64,000 nucleotides of DNA, from assembly GCA_963748925.1 (NCBI GenBank), contig CAVVKG010000009.1, forward strand, positions 62,001-126,000, in the 5' to 3' direction. Position numbers and translations under genes: made by a program. The notes below the pieces were generated by a model. That model searched no databases and was not told where the DNA came from. It worked only from the letters and a program-made list of their open reading frames with translations. Positions 36,703 through 47,500 of the stretch are shown here, one piece after another. The number at the start of each line of letters is the position of its first letter. Position 1 is the first letter of the stretch. Source of the DNA: Cryomorpha sp963748925 (GTDB taxonomy: Bacteria > Bacteroidota > Bacteroidia > Flavobacteriales_D > Cryomorphaceae).

Positions 36703-37042
36703 GAACTGAGTAATGTTTAGTTCTTCTCTCCCAATCTTTGATAAGAAAACCCCTGTGTTTATGAATCCATGTGGTAAACCTTTAAACCGCATAGAAACAT
36801 AGGTGTATAGAAATAATGCGTTAGAACCTGATTAAGTTATTTGTTGAATGATTCATTAGGCCATAACGGATCAAGGCTTTTATTCCTTCAAATCCATTTG
36901 AAATATAATTCAAATCGGCGGGAAAAGAGACCTTTAGATTACATTTTTAAGTGATCGTTTCCTTTCACAATAAGAATTATACTCCTAACCTGCCCCCATT
37001 CCCAATCCAAGTTCTTAGATTTGGAGCCGAATCAGAATCAGT
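36703..37042. other. Gap between panC and the flippase-like gene
   Basis: There is no open frame with similarity to aspartate decarboxylase (panD) or another family. An inverted repeat TTCAAAT-CC-ATTTGAA lies at 36887-36902, and a -7-like box TAGATTTG at 37016-37023 precedes the next gene. Otherwise nothing is seen. Confidence 0.5.
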
Positions 37043-38053
37043 TTGAAAAAGAAAATAATTGGTCTTCTAAAAATTCTCATCCCCATTTCGCTGGGGCTTT
37101 ATCTCGTTTTCCATATTTACGATCAGCTTGACCTTACACAGCGGGAAGCTCTTTTCGAATCGATCAAGAAGGCAAATTACTTTTGGATCATTGTATCAGT
37201 ATCAATGGGGCTTTTCAGTCATTATATACGTGGGTATCGCTGGCGTTTTCAGATGGAAGCCATGGGATACCACACCAGGCCAATGAATAATTTTATGGCC
37301 GTAATGATTGGTTACATTGTAAACATGGTGCTGCCTCGTGTGGGAGAGGTAAGCAGAGCCGCTGCTATTACGAAATATGAAAAAGTACCTTTTCAAAAAA
37401 GCTTTGGAACCATTCTCGCCGAGCGGGCTATCGACCTGATTGTACTTATGATTATAGGTGTAATAACGATTTTCTTGCAGTACGAATTACTCGAAGAGTT
37501 TGCAGATCAAATAGTAGCCGAAATAAATAAAGCAGCAGGATCGCCCCGGCTTTGGATAGGTATTATAGTTTCATTAATCCTCGTTGTTGTTTTCTTTTTT
37601 ATTTTTAGAAAGCTGAAGCACAAATCGTTTTTCGGAAAAATTTCGGCCTTAATAGACGGATTGATTGAGGGATTGAGGAGTATTTTCAGAATGAAGCGAC
37701 GGGTGGAATATGTACTTGCCACCATCGCAATCTGGGTACTTTACATCGGAATGTTCTGGGTTTGTTTCTTCGCTATTGAGGAGACTTCCCATCTCGGGGC
37801 TGCTGCTATTTTTGCCAGTTTTGTAGTTGGAAGTTTTGCTATTGTACTTATTCCGGGTGGCATCGGAGCTTATCCCGTTGGCATTATGGAATGCCTGCTC
37901 CTTTACGGTATTGCCACAGAAACCGGTTTTGCGCTCGGCTGGATTATCTGGCTTTCTCAAACCATCATGATTGTCCTCTTCGGGGGATTAAGTATGCTTT
38001 ACATCCCTATTTATAACAAAAAAAATCCCCATGACGAGAGCCGAGCAAATTGA
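37043..38053 (+). CDS. Flippase-like membrane protein (UPF0104/LPG_synthase_TM)
   Basis: This 336-residue inner-membrane protein has about eight hydrophobic segments, matching the lysylphosphatidylglycerol-synthase transmembrane/UPF0104 family (YIRGYRWRFQMEAMGY, VNMVLPRVGEVSRAAAI, AERAIDLIVLM, IPGGIGAYPVGIMECLLLYG). The start is TTG at 37043, giving LKKKIIGLLKILIPISLG; no ATG is nearby, and the basic residues plus membrane helix support this start. It lacks the soluble transferase half, so it is more likely a lipid flippase-like protein than a full LPG synthase. It overlaps the next gene by 23 bases. Confidence 0.82.
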   Translation: MKKKIIGLLKILIPISLGLYLVFHIYDQLDLTQREALFESIKKANYFWIIVSVSMGLFSHYIRGYRWRFQMEAMGYHTRPMNNFMAVMIGYIVNMVLPRVGEVSRAAAITKYEKVPFQKSFGTILAERAIDLIVLMIIGVITIFLQYELLEEFADQIVAEINKAAGSPRLWIGIIVSLILVVVFFFIFRKLKHKSFFGKISALIDGLIEGLRSIFRMKRRVEYVLATIAIWVLYIGMFWVCFFAIEETSHLGAAAIFASFVVGSFAIVLIPGGIGAYPVGIMECLLLYGIATETGFALGWIIWLSQTIMIVLFGGLSMLYIPIYNKKNPHDESRAN

Positions 38054-38555
38054 AAGCAAAATTATTCCCATTAGTGAACTGAGCAAAGCCATCGGTCGCT
38101 GGGAATTAAAAGGTAAGCGGATCGTTTTTACAAATGGGGTCTTTGATATCTTGCATCGGGGTCACGTTACGCTATTGGCGGAAGCCGCTGCCATGGGCGA
38201 CATGTTAGTGCTTGGACTCAACTCTGATGCATCAGCACGAAGTTTGGGTAAAGGACCGGACCGACCGGTGAATGCAGAACAAGATCGGGCATTTGTACTT
38301 GCAGGATTGTCATCTGTTGGGGCAATCGTGATTTTTGATGATTCCACTCCCTATGAACTCATTAAACAAATAGAGCCTGCCGTTTTACTAAAGGGTGGCG
38401 ATTATGATGCCAATCAGACCGATGCTTCCGCAAAAAATTACGTAGTTGGCTCAGACTTACAGCGATCTGCCGGAAGGCAAACCGCCACGATAGACCTGGT
38501 AAATGGTTATTCTACCACTTCAACGATCAACAAAATGACGGATGGCAAAGGTTAA
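38031..38555 (+). CDS. rfaE2: D-glycero-beta-D-manno-heptose 1-phosphate adenylyltransferase
   Basis: This 174-residue nucleotidyltransferase is the separate RfaE domain II that adenylylates heptose 1-phosphate for LPS inner core. Motifs: TNGVFDILHRGHVTLL with the HxGH signature, GLNSDASARSLGKGPDRPVNAEQDRA, and LLKGGDY. Close to the family's usual length of about 165. The companion kinase domain (RfaE1) and other heptose genes are not in the window. It overlaps the previous gene by 23 bases and radA by 14 bases. Confidence 0.9.
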   Translation: MTRAEQIESKIIPISELSKAIGRWELKGKRIVFTNGVFDILHRGHVTLLAEAAAMGDMLVLGLNSDASARSLGKGPDRPVNAEQDRAFVLAGLSSVGAIVIFDDSTPYELIKQIEPAVLLKGGDYDANQTDASAKNYVVGSDLQRSAGRQTATIDLVNGYSTTSTINKMTDGKG

Positions 38556-39897
38556 AAGCGCCTTTTTTTGTACCAATTGCGGGTTTGAGTCGCCCAAATG
38601 GCAGGGAAAATGCCCTTCATGCGATGAGTGGAACACCTTTGTGGAAGAAACCGTTCGCAAAACCACCGGTAGCAAAACCGTATCAAGCAAGCGCACGTTA
38701 CAAAAACCTGTGCGCATTACTGAAGTGCAGGCCAGAACCCACGAACGCAGTGCCATTAACGACCCTGAGCTGAGTCGTGTGCTGGGGGGTGGGCTCGTAC
38801 CCGGATCGATGATACTTGTGGCCGGCGAACCCGGAATTGGTAAATCGACACTAATGCTACAGGCAGCTATGCGCCACGATGGCGGTAAGGTCTTGTATGT
38901 ATCTGGTGAAGAAAGCAGTGAGCAGATTACCCATCGGGCTAAGCGGCTAGGCGGGCTCAATGAAAACTGCTACATAATGACGGTTACCGAGCCGGAAGCC
39001 ATTATAAACGAAGCGAATAACCTACAACCGGAGTTTATCGTGATTGACTCCGCTCAAACGCTCAATGCAGAGTGGCTGGAATCTTCTCCCGGTTCTATTT
39101 CTCAAATTAAAGAAAGTACGGCTACATTAATGCGCTACGCCAAAGAATCTGGTGTGAGCATCTTTTTGATTGGCCATATTACCAAAGACGGAGCCATTGC
39201 TGGTCCAAAAGTTTTGGAGCATATGGTTGACACGGTAATTATTTTTGAAGGTGATCAACAACATCTTTTCAGGTTGCTTCGCTGTACAAAAAACCGTTTT
39301 GGATCTACTAATGAATTGGGCATTTACCGAATGGAAAGTACAGGGCTTAACGCTGTAGAAAATCCTTCGGAACTGCTTTTAAGCGGACAAACGGGAAACC
39401 TCAGCGGCTCGGCTACGGCCGCCATTGTAGAGGGAATAAGACCGCTGATGATAGAAGTTCAGGCGCTGGTGAGTTCAGCTGTCTATGGCACTCCACAGCG
39501 TTCGGCAACAGGATTTGATGTACGACGCTTGCATATGTTGCTCGCTGTGCTCGAAAAGCGTTGTGGCTTTAGGCTTGGTGCTAAAGATGTATTTCTCAAT
39601 ATTGCCGGAGGACTTAAAGTAAACGATCCTTCCATCGATCTGGCCGTTGTTGCGGCAGTTCTATCATCAAGCGAGGATTTAACCCTTCCCGCAAATGTTT
39701 GCTTCTCAGCAGAAGTTGGGCTTTCGGGCGAGATACGACCTGTAACACGAATAGAGCAAAGAATCAATGAAGCTGCTAAGCTTGGATTAAAACGCATTTT
39801 TATCTCTGAACACCACCGTGATATCAAACGATCTAAGGAAATTGAGATCGTTCAGGTAGGTAAGGTACAGGATGTGCTGCGGAACATGTTTGGGTGA
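38542..39897 (+). CDS. radA: DNA repair protein RadA
   Basis: This 451-residue RecA-like branch-migration helicase has a zinc finger of Cys10, Cys13, Cys24 and Cys27. Other motifs are Walker A GEPGIGKST near 94-102, the RadA signature KNRFGSTNELG near 254-264, and a C-terminal Lon-like domain with FDVRRLHMLLAVLEKRCG and NIAGGLKVNDPSIDLAVVAA. The terminal domain ends normally. The start ATG at 38542 lies within rfaE2. Conserved in homologous-recombination repair. Confidence 0.96.
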   Translation: MAKVKSAFFCTNCGFESPKWQGKCPSCDEWNTFVEETVRKTTGSKTVSSKRTLQKPVRITEVQARTHERSAINDPELSRVLGGGLVPGSMILVAGEPGIGKSTLMLQAAMRHDGGKVLYVSGEESSEQITHRAKRLGGLNENCYIMTVTEPEAIINEANNLQPEFIVIDSAQTLNAEWLESSPGSISQIKESTATLMRYAKESGVSIFLIGHITKDGAIAGPKVLEHMVDTVIIFEGDQQHLFRLLRCTKNRFGSTNELGIYRMESTGLNAVENPSELLLSGQTGNLSGSATAAIVEGIRPLMIEVQALVSSAVYGTPQRSATGFDVRRLHMLLAVLEKRCGFRLGAKDVFLNIAGGLKVNDPSIDLAVVAAVLSSSEDLTLPANVCFSAEVGLSGEIRPVTRIEQRINEAAKLGLKRIFISEHHRDIKRSKEIEIVQVGKVQDVLRNMFG

Positions 39898-40106
39898 TTT
39901 TTTACTTATCAAAGTGTGAATAGGTGAATTTTCAAAGGTAAATCTGAAATCTGACATGATGGTATTTCATGATTCACGTTTCCATCATTCCCAAATAACA
40001 CTATTTCCTCCTAGATTTAGAGTTATCAAGCTCGCTATAAAATAGTTTGATGTAAAATTGATTCAGCTATAGATTGACGAGAATCAGATTTCTACATCAT
40101 TCGCAA

Positions 40107-40147
40107 ATTGAACATTCACACATTGAACATTCACACATTGAACATTG
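40107..40147. repeat. 15-bp tandem repeat
   Basis: ATTGAACATTCACAC occurs at 40107 and 40122 and partly at 40137, in the non-coding gap between radA and the OmpA gene. It appears to be a simple tandem duplication with no recognised function. Confidence 0.8.
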
Positions 40148-40153
40148 ACTGCT

Positions 40154-41137
40154 TTATTCACCCTCTACCTGAATCATATCAAGTAGTTCATCAAGTTTTG
40201 GAGAAAGAATAACCTCAATTCTTCTGTTTTTGGCTTTGTTGGACGGGTCCACCGGTTGGTATTGGCTTCTGCCGGCGGCTGTGAGCAACTCCGGGTTAAT
40301 CTCAGAATTTTTGATCATAAGATTAATAACAGATGTAGCGCGCAAAACACTCAAATCCCAGTTGTTTCGAGGGTATGTATTACGGCTAAACTCATCGGAA
40401 TCTGTATGGCCTTCAACCATAATCTGAAGGTCGTCGTTACCCTGAATAGCTCTGGCGAGGTCAATTACAGCTTGCTTACCTTTTTGGTCAATTTCTGTGC
40501 TTCCTGTAGCAAATAATAACTGAGCTTCCATGCTTACATATACACGCCCGTTTCGCTTTTCTACAGTAATTCCCTTTCCTTCAAAACCGAGCAGAGCCTT
40601 CGCAACACTCGTCCTTAGCGCTTGCATTGCCGAATCCTTACGTTGGATTATAGACCTTAACTCATTCAGCTTTTGCTCTCTGTCCTGCAGTTCTTCTTCC
40701 TTACTATTCAGCGCCATTTCGAGTTCATTAAGAGCATCTTCTTTAGCCTGAAGATTGATTCGCACCTGATCAAGCTCAGCCATAAGCGTCGCATTCTCCT
40801 GTTGAGAACCGGCATGCAGACTCGCCGTTTTACTTAACAGCTCATCATTAAGGGCATTAATTTTGTCATATTGTTTTCTCAAAATACGCAATGAGCTCCC
40901 CATTACGGCTGTATCGCTCTGCAATGCATCAATCTTTCTTTGAGCAACATTGAGCTTCGTGTCAAACTCATTGGCCCGGGTTTCAAGAGCTTCAGCCTGA
41001 GCACGGAGCTCTTTATTCTCAGCTTCACAAGCCTCTTGCTTATTCTTGATTTCAGTAAATTGTCTATTAGGAACACAGGAGTAAAGAATGGCTGATGTTA
41101 TTACTGCGGTGATTAATACTTTTATATTACTTTTCAT
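40154..41137 (-). CDS. OmpA-family peptidoglycan-binding lipoprotein
   Basis: This 327-residue protein starts MKSNIKVLITAVITSAILYSC (lipobox Cys near residue 21). A long Glu/Lys/Gln/Leu coiled coil covers about 30-180. The C-terminal OmpA domain (about 205-315) shows the motif LLFATGSTEIDQKGKQAV, the NHTD-like VEGHTDSDEF, LSVLRATSVINLMI and NRRIEVIL. It probably tethers outer membrane to peptidoglycan. It is a single gene divergent from the hypothetical gene at 41242. Confidence 0.9.
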   Translation of the reverse strand: MKSNIKVLITAVITSAILYSCVPNRQFTEIKNKQEACEAENKELRAQAEALETRANEFDTKLNVAQRKIDALQSDTAVMGSSLRILRKQYDKINALNDELLSKTASLHAGSQQENATLMAELDQVRINLQAKEDALNELEMALNSKEEELQDREQKLNELRSIIQRKDSAMQALRTSVAKALLGFEGKGITVEKRNGRVYVSMEAQLLFATGSTEIDQKGKQAVIDLARAIQGNDDLQIMVEGHTDSDEFSRNTYPRNNWDLSVLRATSVINLMIKNSEINPELLTAAGRSQYQPVDPSNKAKNRRIEVILSPKLDELLDMIQVEGE

Positions 41138-41241
41138 AATGATTCAAATTCCATTGATAGGTAGCAACAAAATTGGCTCCTTTTCTGCTAATATATATCA
41201 ATTCAAGCAACAATTTGTTCACATTTTGAGTAATATAGCAC

Positions 41242-41949
41242 ATGGCAATTCTTAAGGACAACTGGTTTTTGGAGCCCATATTTGATTTTGAATACAAATC
41301 GTATCAAATACTGGGTTATACGAAATTGTTGAATTCTCACTTTGAGAGCTGCAAATTCTATCCCTATCTGGATGGTTTATCAAAGCATTTGTCGCTATTA
41401 TCAGCTTATCAAGAAGCAAAGGAGAATTTAGAATCCAGGCTTGAACGCGAAATCGAAACACTTGATTTTAAAAATAAGCGCATCCAAAAAAAACCGGTAG
41501 AAGATACCGAAGGAATCATTTCGGCTCTTCAAGAAATCATTTCATTTGGCAAATCTGAAATGCAGAATTGCTACACCCGGGCAACCAGCTCTTACGAAGC
41601 GGCGCGAAAAGAAATCGAAATAAATCCTTTAGGGCTCTTGGGGACGAATACCAACCAGGGCATTTTGTTTTTTAGAAGACCAGATAAAACCCGGGTGTAT
41701 TCATACAGTGTTCGGATGGTAATGCGTCCAGGTCCCGGGGATGTGTATAAAGATGTAAAAACCACATACCTCGATGCTTTGAGTACAGGACCTTTTACAA
41801 ATTTCAACAACATAAAAAGCAATATCATTAAAACCTCAGCTTTCGATATCGGTACAACCGCCTACCTAATCGATACAAATACAGAAATGCCTTACTTTGA
41901 ACTGGTGCTACCGGTAGTAAAAAAATACATTATTGAACTTTCCCGGTAA
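41242..41949 (+). CDS. Conserved-looking protein of unknown function
   Basis: This 235-residue protein is not recognised. It has no signal peptide or membrane segment. A central region (about 60-115) is rich in Glu, Lys and Arg and probably helical, and the C-terminal half has alternating hydrophobic residues (TAYLIDTNTEMPYFELVLPVV). The frame is intact and codon use resembles neighbours. It converges on, and overlaps by 20 bases, the binding-lipoprotein gene on the other strand. It might be a small regulatory or cytoplasmic enzyme; no function is assigned. Confidence 0.65.
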   Translation: MAILKDNWFLEPIFDFEYKSYQILGYTKLLNSHFESCKFYPYLDGLSKHLSLLSAYQEAKENLESRLEREIETLDFKNKRIQKKPVEDTEGIISALQEIISFGKSEMQNCYTRATSSYEAARKEIEINPLGLLGTNTNQGILFFRRPDKTRVYSYSVRMVMRPGPGDVYKDVKTTYLDALSTGPFTNFNNIKSNIIKTSAFDIGTTAYLIDTNTEMPYFELVLPVVKKYIIELSR

Positions 41950-43693
41950 GGGTGTCTTTAGCAAAATAAACCTTACTTAAATCAAGCACTCCTATTCCAC
42001 TTACGTCCAGGTTTTTCACTTTTTTATTTACCAGCCAAATCCACTTTTCGTAATAAAGTGGAGCAACTGCAGCTCGATCCATAAGAACCTGATCGGCATG
42101 CCAGTATTCCGAATAACGCTCTTTATCATTGCGTTCGCGAAGAGATTTTTCAAAATATTCATCAAATTCATCATCTTTAAATCGCACCGTGTTGAGAAAT
42201 GATGCCTTAACAGAATCTTCTGGTACCAGCTTACCATAAAAAAGTCTCAAAAAGTTTTCAGGGTCCGCGTAGTCACCTATCCATCCGTCACGCCAAAAGT
42301 TTACATTGCCATTTTCAATTTGGTCATAGTGCAAACTACGCGGTAATACAGCAATTTCAACTGTTATATCAAGTACCTCCGTAAGCATTTTCTGCACAGC
42401 GTCTGCAACCTCAATCACTGTTCTGCTGCCATCATTAAGCTGAAGCGTCAATACCGGAAAGTCATTTCCATTTCCGTAGCCAGCTTCTTCAAAAAGTTGC
42501 TTCGCTAAATCAGGATTATACTCATAACCCACTACGCTATCCACACTATAACCCGGCATTGCTCTAGGAACAAAACCATGAGTTGCCGGCTCACCATAAC
42601 CTTGTAAAATGCTATCTACAATAAACTGTCGATCTATTGCATAATTGATCGCTTTCCGAATACGTACGTCGCTAAAAATTTCATTTCTATTTTGAAAACC
42701 GTAATACTCAACACGCAACCCCGGAATGGTAATAATCCGATAACTAACCTTGCCAGCAGATTCTTCAAGCCCTCTTTTCAATCCGGCTACGCTTCTAAAA
42801 GGAACTTCCAGGATCAAATCCAGGCTCCCCTCAAGAAGAAGGTTAAGCTGGCGCATCTCATTTTCTATAAAATTGCACCGGATAGCATCCAAATAGGGCA
42901 GTTGATTGCCATTTTCATCTTTTCGCCAGTAGTTTTTATTTCTTTCCAGAATCAGGACATCATTCATTTTAATCGATCTAGCCTGGAAAGGTCCCGTTCC
43001 GATGCACCACATGTCAATATCGTTTTCGTAATCGTAGAGCTCACGAGGGAAAATCCAGCAACATGGGTGAGATAAAATGGACTGAAATATTGGTGCCGGA
43101 TATTCAAGTTCAATCTGCAATGTATAATCATCTATGACTTTTATTCCTTCCACTCTCCGCGATGAATCTCCATAATAATGATCACTCGCCCCTTTAATTA
43201 AATCAATGACAAAGGCATACATTTGATTTCTCTCTGATGGCTCACACAGCTTTTGGAAACAAAACGCAACATCTTCAGCCTTAACCTCACGACCTTCTCC
43301 GTCTTTAAAAGCTTCATCATCGTGAAAATAGATTTGCTCTCTTATTTTAAAAATATACGTTAAACCATCCGGGCTTATTGTATAGCTCTCAGCCAGAGCG
43401 GGTACAATTTGTTTGGTAACAGGGTCTAGTCTCAATAAGCCTTCATAAACTTGATTCATCAGATTTATAGAAGATGCATCAACCATATTATGAGGAAAAA
43501 TACTTCTGATTTCATTGGTAATACTCATTTTGAAAAGGCCGCCACTTTTTACCTCTTCGTCCCTTCTCCGCTGGGCTATGTCATCTTGATCCACAGGGTT
43601 TGAACATCCCGAAACCAGAATTAAGAAACTGCAAATTGCTATTTTAAAAATTCTGTTGATTAAATTCTGGAAGTCGGAAAACGTGTTTTTCAT
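41930..43693 (-). CDS. Family 5 (peptide/oligopeptide-type) ABC solute-binding lipoprotein
   Basis: About 587 residues from the preferred ATG at 43693, giving a lipoprotein signal ending LILVSGC; the frame extends upstream into the exonuclease III gene and is rejected. The SBP family 5 fold is seen in FPHNMVDASSINLMNQVYEGLLRLD, LAESYTISPDGLTYIFKIR, and WIGDYADPENFLRLFYG. Peptides or similar solutes are likely bound. The start is one base after the xth stop, so translation is probably coupled. No permease gene is nearby; it may work with a transporter elsewhere. Confidence 0.87.
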   Translation of the reverse strand: MKNTFSDFQNLINRIFKIAICSFLILVSGCSNPVDQDDIAQRRRDEEVKSGGLFKMSITNEIRSIFPHNMVDASSINLMNQVYEGLLRLDPVTKQIVPALAESYTISPDGLTYIFKIREQIYFHDDEAFKDGEGREVKAEDVAFCFQKLCEPSERNQMYAFVIDLIKGASDHYYGDSSRRVEGIKVIDDYTLQIELEYPAPIFQSILSHPCCWIFPRELYDYENDIDMWCIGTGPFQARSIKMNDVLILERNKNYWRKDENGNQLPYLDAIRCNFIENEMRQLNLLLEGSLDLILEVPFRSVAGLKRGLEESAGKVSYRIITIPGLRVEYYGFQNRNEIFSDVRIRKAINYAIDRQFIVDSILQGYGEPATHGFVPRAMPGYSVDSVVGYEYNPDLAKQLFEEAGYGNGNDFPVLTLQLNDGSRTVIEVADAVQKMLTEVLDITVEIAVLPRSLHYDQIENGNVNFWRDGWIGDYADPENFLRLFYGKLVPEDSVKASFLNTVRFKDDEFDEYFEKSLRERNDKERYSEYWHADQVLMDRAAVAPLYYEKWIWLVNKKVKNLDVSGIGVLDLSKVYFAKDTLTGKVQ

Positions 43694-43694
43694 A

Positions 43695-44465
43695 TTAAAT
43701 ATCAAGTTCCACCAAAACCGGGCAGTGATCGCTATGGTACGCTTCTGAAAGAATGTCTGCATCAACTAAATTTGGTCGAAGCTGCTCGCTGACCAAATGG
43801 TAATCAATTCGCCAACCCAAATTCTTTTTCCTCGCACTAAATCGATATGTCCACCACGAATATTTATGTGGCTCATTGTGAAAATTTCGGAACGAATCTA
43901 CGAAACCCTTTTCAAGAAACTGTGTTACCCACTCTCTTTCTTCGGGCAAAAAGCCACTTGAGTTTTTATTTGAAATTGGGTTGTGAATATCTATTGCCTT
44001 GTGGCATATGTTGTAGTCGCCAGATATAATCAACTTAGGTCTTTCAAGGAGCAATTCGTCGGTAAAATTAGAGAAGTCACGCAAGAATTCCATTTTGAAA
44101 CCCTGACGAATATCACCCGTAGTTCCCGAAGGAAAATATGTGCTGAGTACGGTTAAATCGCCAAAATCTGCTCTTAAAACACGTCCTTCACTATCGTAAA
44201 TACCTATCCCGAAGCCGGATTTTACTAAGTCAGGTTTCATTTTCGAGAAAATAGCTACTCCTGAATATCCCGGTTTCTCGGCGCTGTTGAAATAGCAATT
44301 ATACCCCAGGGCTTCAAAAGCTTCTGTATCTATCTGTTCGGGTTTTGCCTTAGTTTCCTGTACCAGAAATATATCCGGGTTTTCTGAGTTTAACCAATCT
44401 AATAAGCCTTTTTTAATGGCGGCTCTAATGCCATTTACATTGTATGATATAATTTTAAGCTTCAA
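43695..44465 (-). CDS. xth: Exodeoxyribonuclease III
   Basis: This 256-residue AP endonuclease and 3'-5' exonuclease acts in base excision repair. Motifs: KIISYNVNGIRAAIKKGLLDWL, FLVQETKAKPEQID with the metal-binding Glu, SGDYNICH, GWRIDYHLVS, and SDHCPVLVEL with the catalytic Asp-His. The frame starts at TTG (44465), reading LKLKIISYNVNG; this seems right because the conserved first strand follows at once. It is followed immediately by the binding-lipoprotein gene. Confidence 0.94.
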   Translation of the reverse strand: MKLKIISYNVNGIRAAIKKGLLDWLNSENPDIFLVQETKAKPEQIDTEAFEALGYNCYFNSAEKPGYSGVAIFSKMKPDLVKSGFGIGIYDSEGRVLRADFGDLTVLSTYFPSGTTGDIRQGFKMEFLRDFSNFTDELLLERPKLIISGDYNICHKAIDIHNPISNKNSSGFLPEEREWVTQFLEKGFVDSFRNFHNEPHKYSWWTYRFSARKKNLGWRIDYHLVSEQLRPNLVDADILSEAYHSDHCPVLVELDI

Positions 44466-44547
44466 ATTACGTATTGTTACAGCCCCATACCAAGTAATAA
44501 TGCCAATAGCAGCACAATTTAGGTATCATGGCTAAATGATCTAATCG

Positions 44548-44563
44548 TTTGAACAGGTTCAAA
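44548..44563. promoter_or_regulatory. Palindromic operator-like site upstream of the large outer-membrane protein gene
   Basis: TTTGAAC (44548-44554) and GTTCAAA (44557-44563) form a perfect inverted repeat with two bases between, 25 bases before the ATG at 44588. It could be a repressor site or a short hairpin; the binding protein is unknown. Confidence 0.35.
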
Positions 44564-44587
44564 ATTAAAAGATTCTGTATATCTCCT

Positions 44588-47500
44588 ATGTTAATTCGGT
44601 CAAAACGATTAACAATTGCGGCATATTTGTTAGCAATGAGCTGTTTATGCACCCATGAGGTATCTGGGCAGGATTTGAGCTCATTTCGCATGCAAACATT
44701 TGAAGCAAGCAACGATACCATCGTTTTGGATTCATTGATTATTGTACAGTCTACTTTTAAGTTGTTCTATTCCGACTCTTCGCTTGTTGCGGACTCATCT
44801 TATTTTCTGAATCCCGTGTCAAGACATTTTTTTTGGAAAGCTGACCTGCCAGAGGCTCCGCTTCGTGCTGAATACCGCGTTATTGCGATTGACCTCAACA
44901 AGCCTTATAGAAGGCGTACAACCGATATAATTCAACCAGAGGATGAATATTTTCTCTCTCCCAATACGTATCGGCCACAAGTAAATCAAGAATCAGTATT
45001 TGGATCTACCCGACTGAATAAAACAGGAAGTATTTCACGAGGTATTGGTTTTGGAAACAATCAGGATTTAACTGTAAACAGCACCTTGAGCCTTCAACTT
45101 AATGGTCAGTTAACAGATGAGATAAGCGTGCTGGCTTCAGTAACCGACGACAATATTCCTATTCAACCGGAAGGAAATACAGCACAGCTTCAAGAGTTCG
45201 ATCAGGTTTTTATTCAGCTTTATACTGATAAATCAAAGTTGATTGTCGGCGATTTTATCCTAAACCGTCCACGGGGATATTTCACTAATTATTTTAAACG
45301 GGCTCAAGGCGCTAGTTTTACTACAAATCAACCCTTTAAAAAGAATGTGAACCTAAACTTCTTTACAGAAACGAGTGCAGCAATTTCAAAAGGAAAATTT
45401 GCTCGAAACATTATTCAGGGTCTGGAAGGAAATCAAGGTCCTTATCGCTTACGTGGGAATGAAGGTGAAAACTTCATTATCGTTCTGGCTGGAACGGAAA
45501 AGGTTTTTATTGATGGAAGGGAAATGCAGCGCGGTCAGGAAAATGACTATATCATAGATTATAACACCGCCGAGATAACTTTCACCGCCAATCAATCCAT
45601 TACCAAGGACAAGCGAATCGCAGTTGAGTTTCAGTATTCTGACGCTAATTATGTGCGCACAATGATTCAAACCTCTACAGGAATAGAAAATGAAAAGTAC
45701 TCAGCTTACTTCAATTTCTACTCAGAGCAAGATGCTAAAAATCAGCCGCTGCAACAAGATTTAGATGATGACGACAGGAGAATTCTTGATGCCGTAGGCG
45801 ATAATATTCAAAATGCTGTAGCGCCAAATTATAGTGCTATAGACGAGTTTAACAACGATCAGATCATTTATCAGCTCAGAGATAGTTTGGGGTATGACTC
45901 TGTTTTTGTTCGGGTTACTGAGTCTGCCTCAAATCTTTACGTTGTAAACTTTAGTGAAGTTGGCCCGGGCAACGGTGATTACGTTCAAAACGGTTTTGAT
46001 GCCACCGGGCGCATCTTTTTATGGGTCGCACCAGATACTATAGGTGGACAAATTGAAAGGCAGGGAAACTATGCTCCCTTGCGTTTACTGGTAGCACCCA
46101 AGAGGAGCCAAATCCTTATGGCCGGCGGAACCTATAAATTCTCTGAGCGCACTGATGCCATGATAGAATTAGGATTTAGTAACAACGATATAAATACCTT
46201 TTCTGAAATAGGCAATGACAATAATTATAGTCACGGGTTGCTGGCAAAAATCAAACACGCTCAACCCCTTTCTAAAAAAGAAGATCCGCTTTCGCTGGTT
46301 GGTAGGATTAATTTTGAATCGATTGGGAATAATTTTCAACCTATTGAGCCTTACCGATCGGTAGAATTTAACAGAAACTGGAATCTAAGTCCTGAAATTA
46401 ATATCGAAAACCAAAACATTATTAGCGGAAGCGTAGGCCTGGAAAAACCCAAAAAGTACAATTTAATTTATGGACTAAATCGGTTTGACGCCGGAACGAT
46501 TTATACCGGTATAAAAAATGAGCTAAATGCCAATGCCAATCTAGAGGGTTTTAATGCAAGATTTGACGGGAGTATTTTGGAGACCACAGGAATTGAAAAA
46601 ACTCAATTTACCCGACACAAGTCCTTAGTTGAAAAACGCATCTGGATTACCAAAATTGGTTTTCAGGATGAGCGTGAAGTAAACAAACGGTTTGTTTCTG
46701 ATACAGATAGTCTCGCTGCCACTGCTTACAAATTTTACGACTGGCAGTTTTACCTCACTAATCCTGACACTTCTAAAATAGGTTACCGTATATTTTACCG
46801 AGAACGCGATGATTTTGCAAGTAGCAACAACGACTTGAATCAAAGCACACATGCTTCTCAATACGGTGTTGATTTATCACTACTTCAAAATCCTAAGAAC
46901 CAGTTTAAGGCTACTGTTTCAAATAGAGAGTTAAAAATAGTAGACCCTGAACTGACAGGGCAACCCCCAGAAAGCACCTTGCTGGGGCGCCTGGAGCATA
47001 CCCTGCGACTTGCTAAAAACTCAATACTATCAAATATTTATTATGAAATAGGCTCGGGACTTGAACGTCGACAAGAGTTTATTTACATTCAGGATCCTAC
47101 GGGACAAGGGCCATACACCTGGATAGATTATAACGATAATGATGTAAAAGAGTTAAATGAATTTGAGTTGGCCCGCCCCGAAGATGGTGATAGATATATT
47201 CGTGTTTTTACACCTACAGATAACTATGAACGAGCTTATTCAAACCAGTTTTCTCAGTCGCTAAACATTAATCCTGTGGCTCTTTGGAACAACAAAAAAG
47301 GTGTTTTGAAAGTATTGTCGCGCTTCAGCAATCAAGCCGCATTTAGAATTCAGCGCAAAACGCGAATTGAAGATGGAGCCGAACGCTTTAACCCCTTTTT
47401 GAATGCTTTTGGTGATTCTGCTTTGATATCGCAATCGTCAAGCATACGAAATACACTCTTCTTTAATCAAAGCAGTAGCAAATTTGGTGTGGATTATACT

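Noticed and set aside
40107..40147. Possible CRISPR-like array
   Set aside because: The repeats are 15 bases with no spacers and fewer than three copies, so it is a simple tandem repeat.
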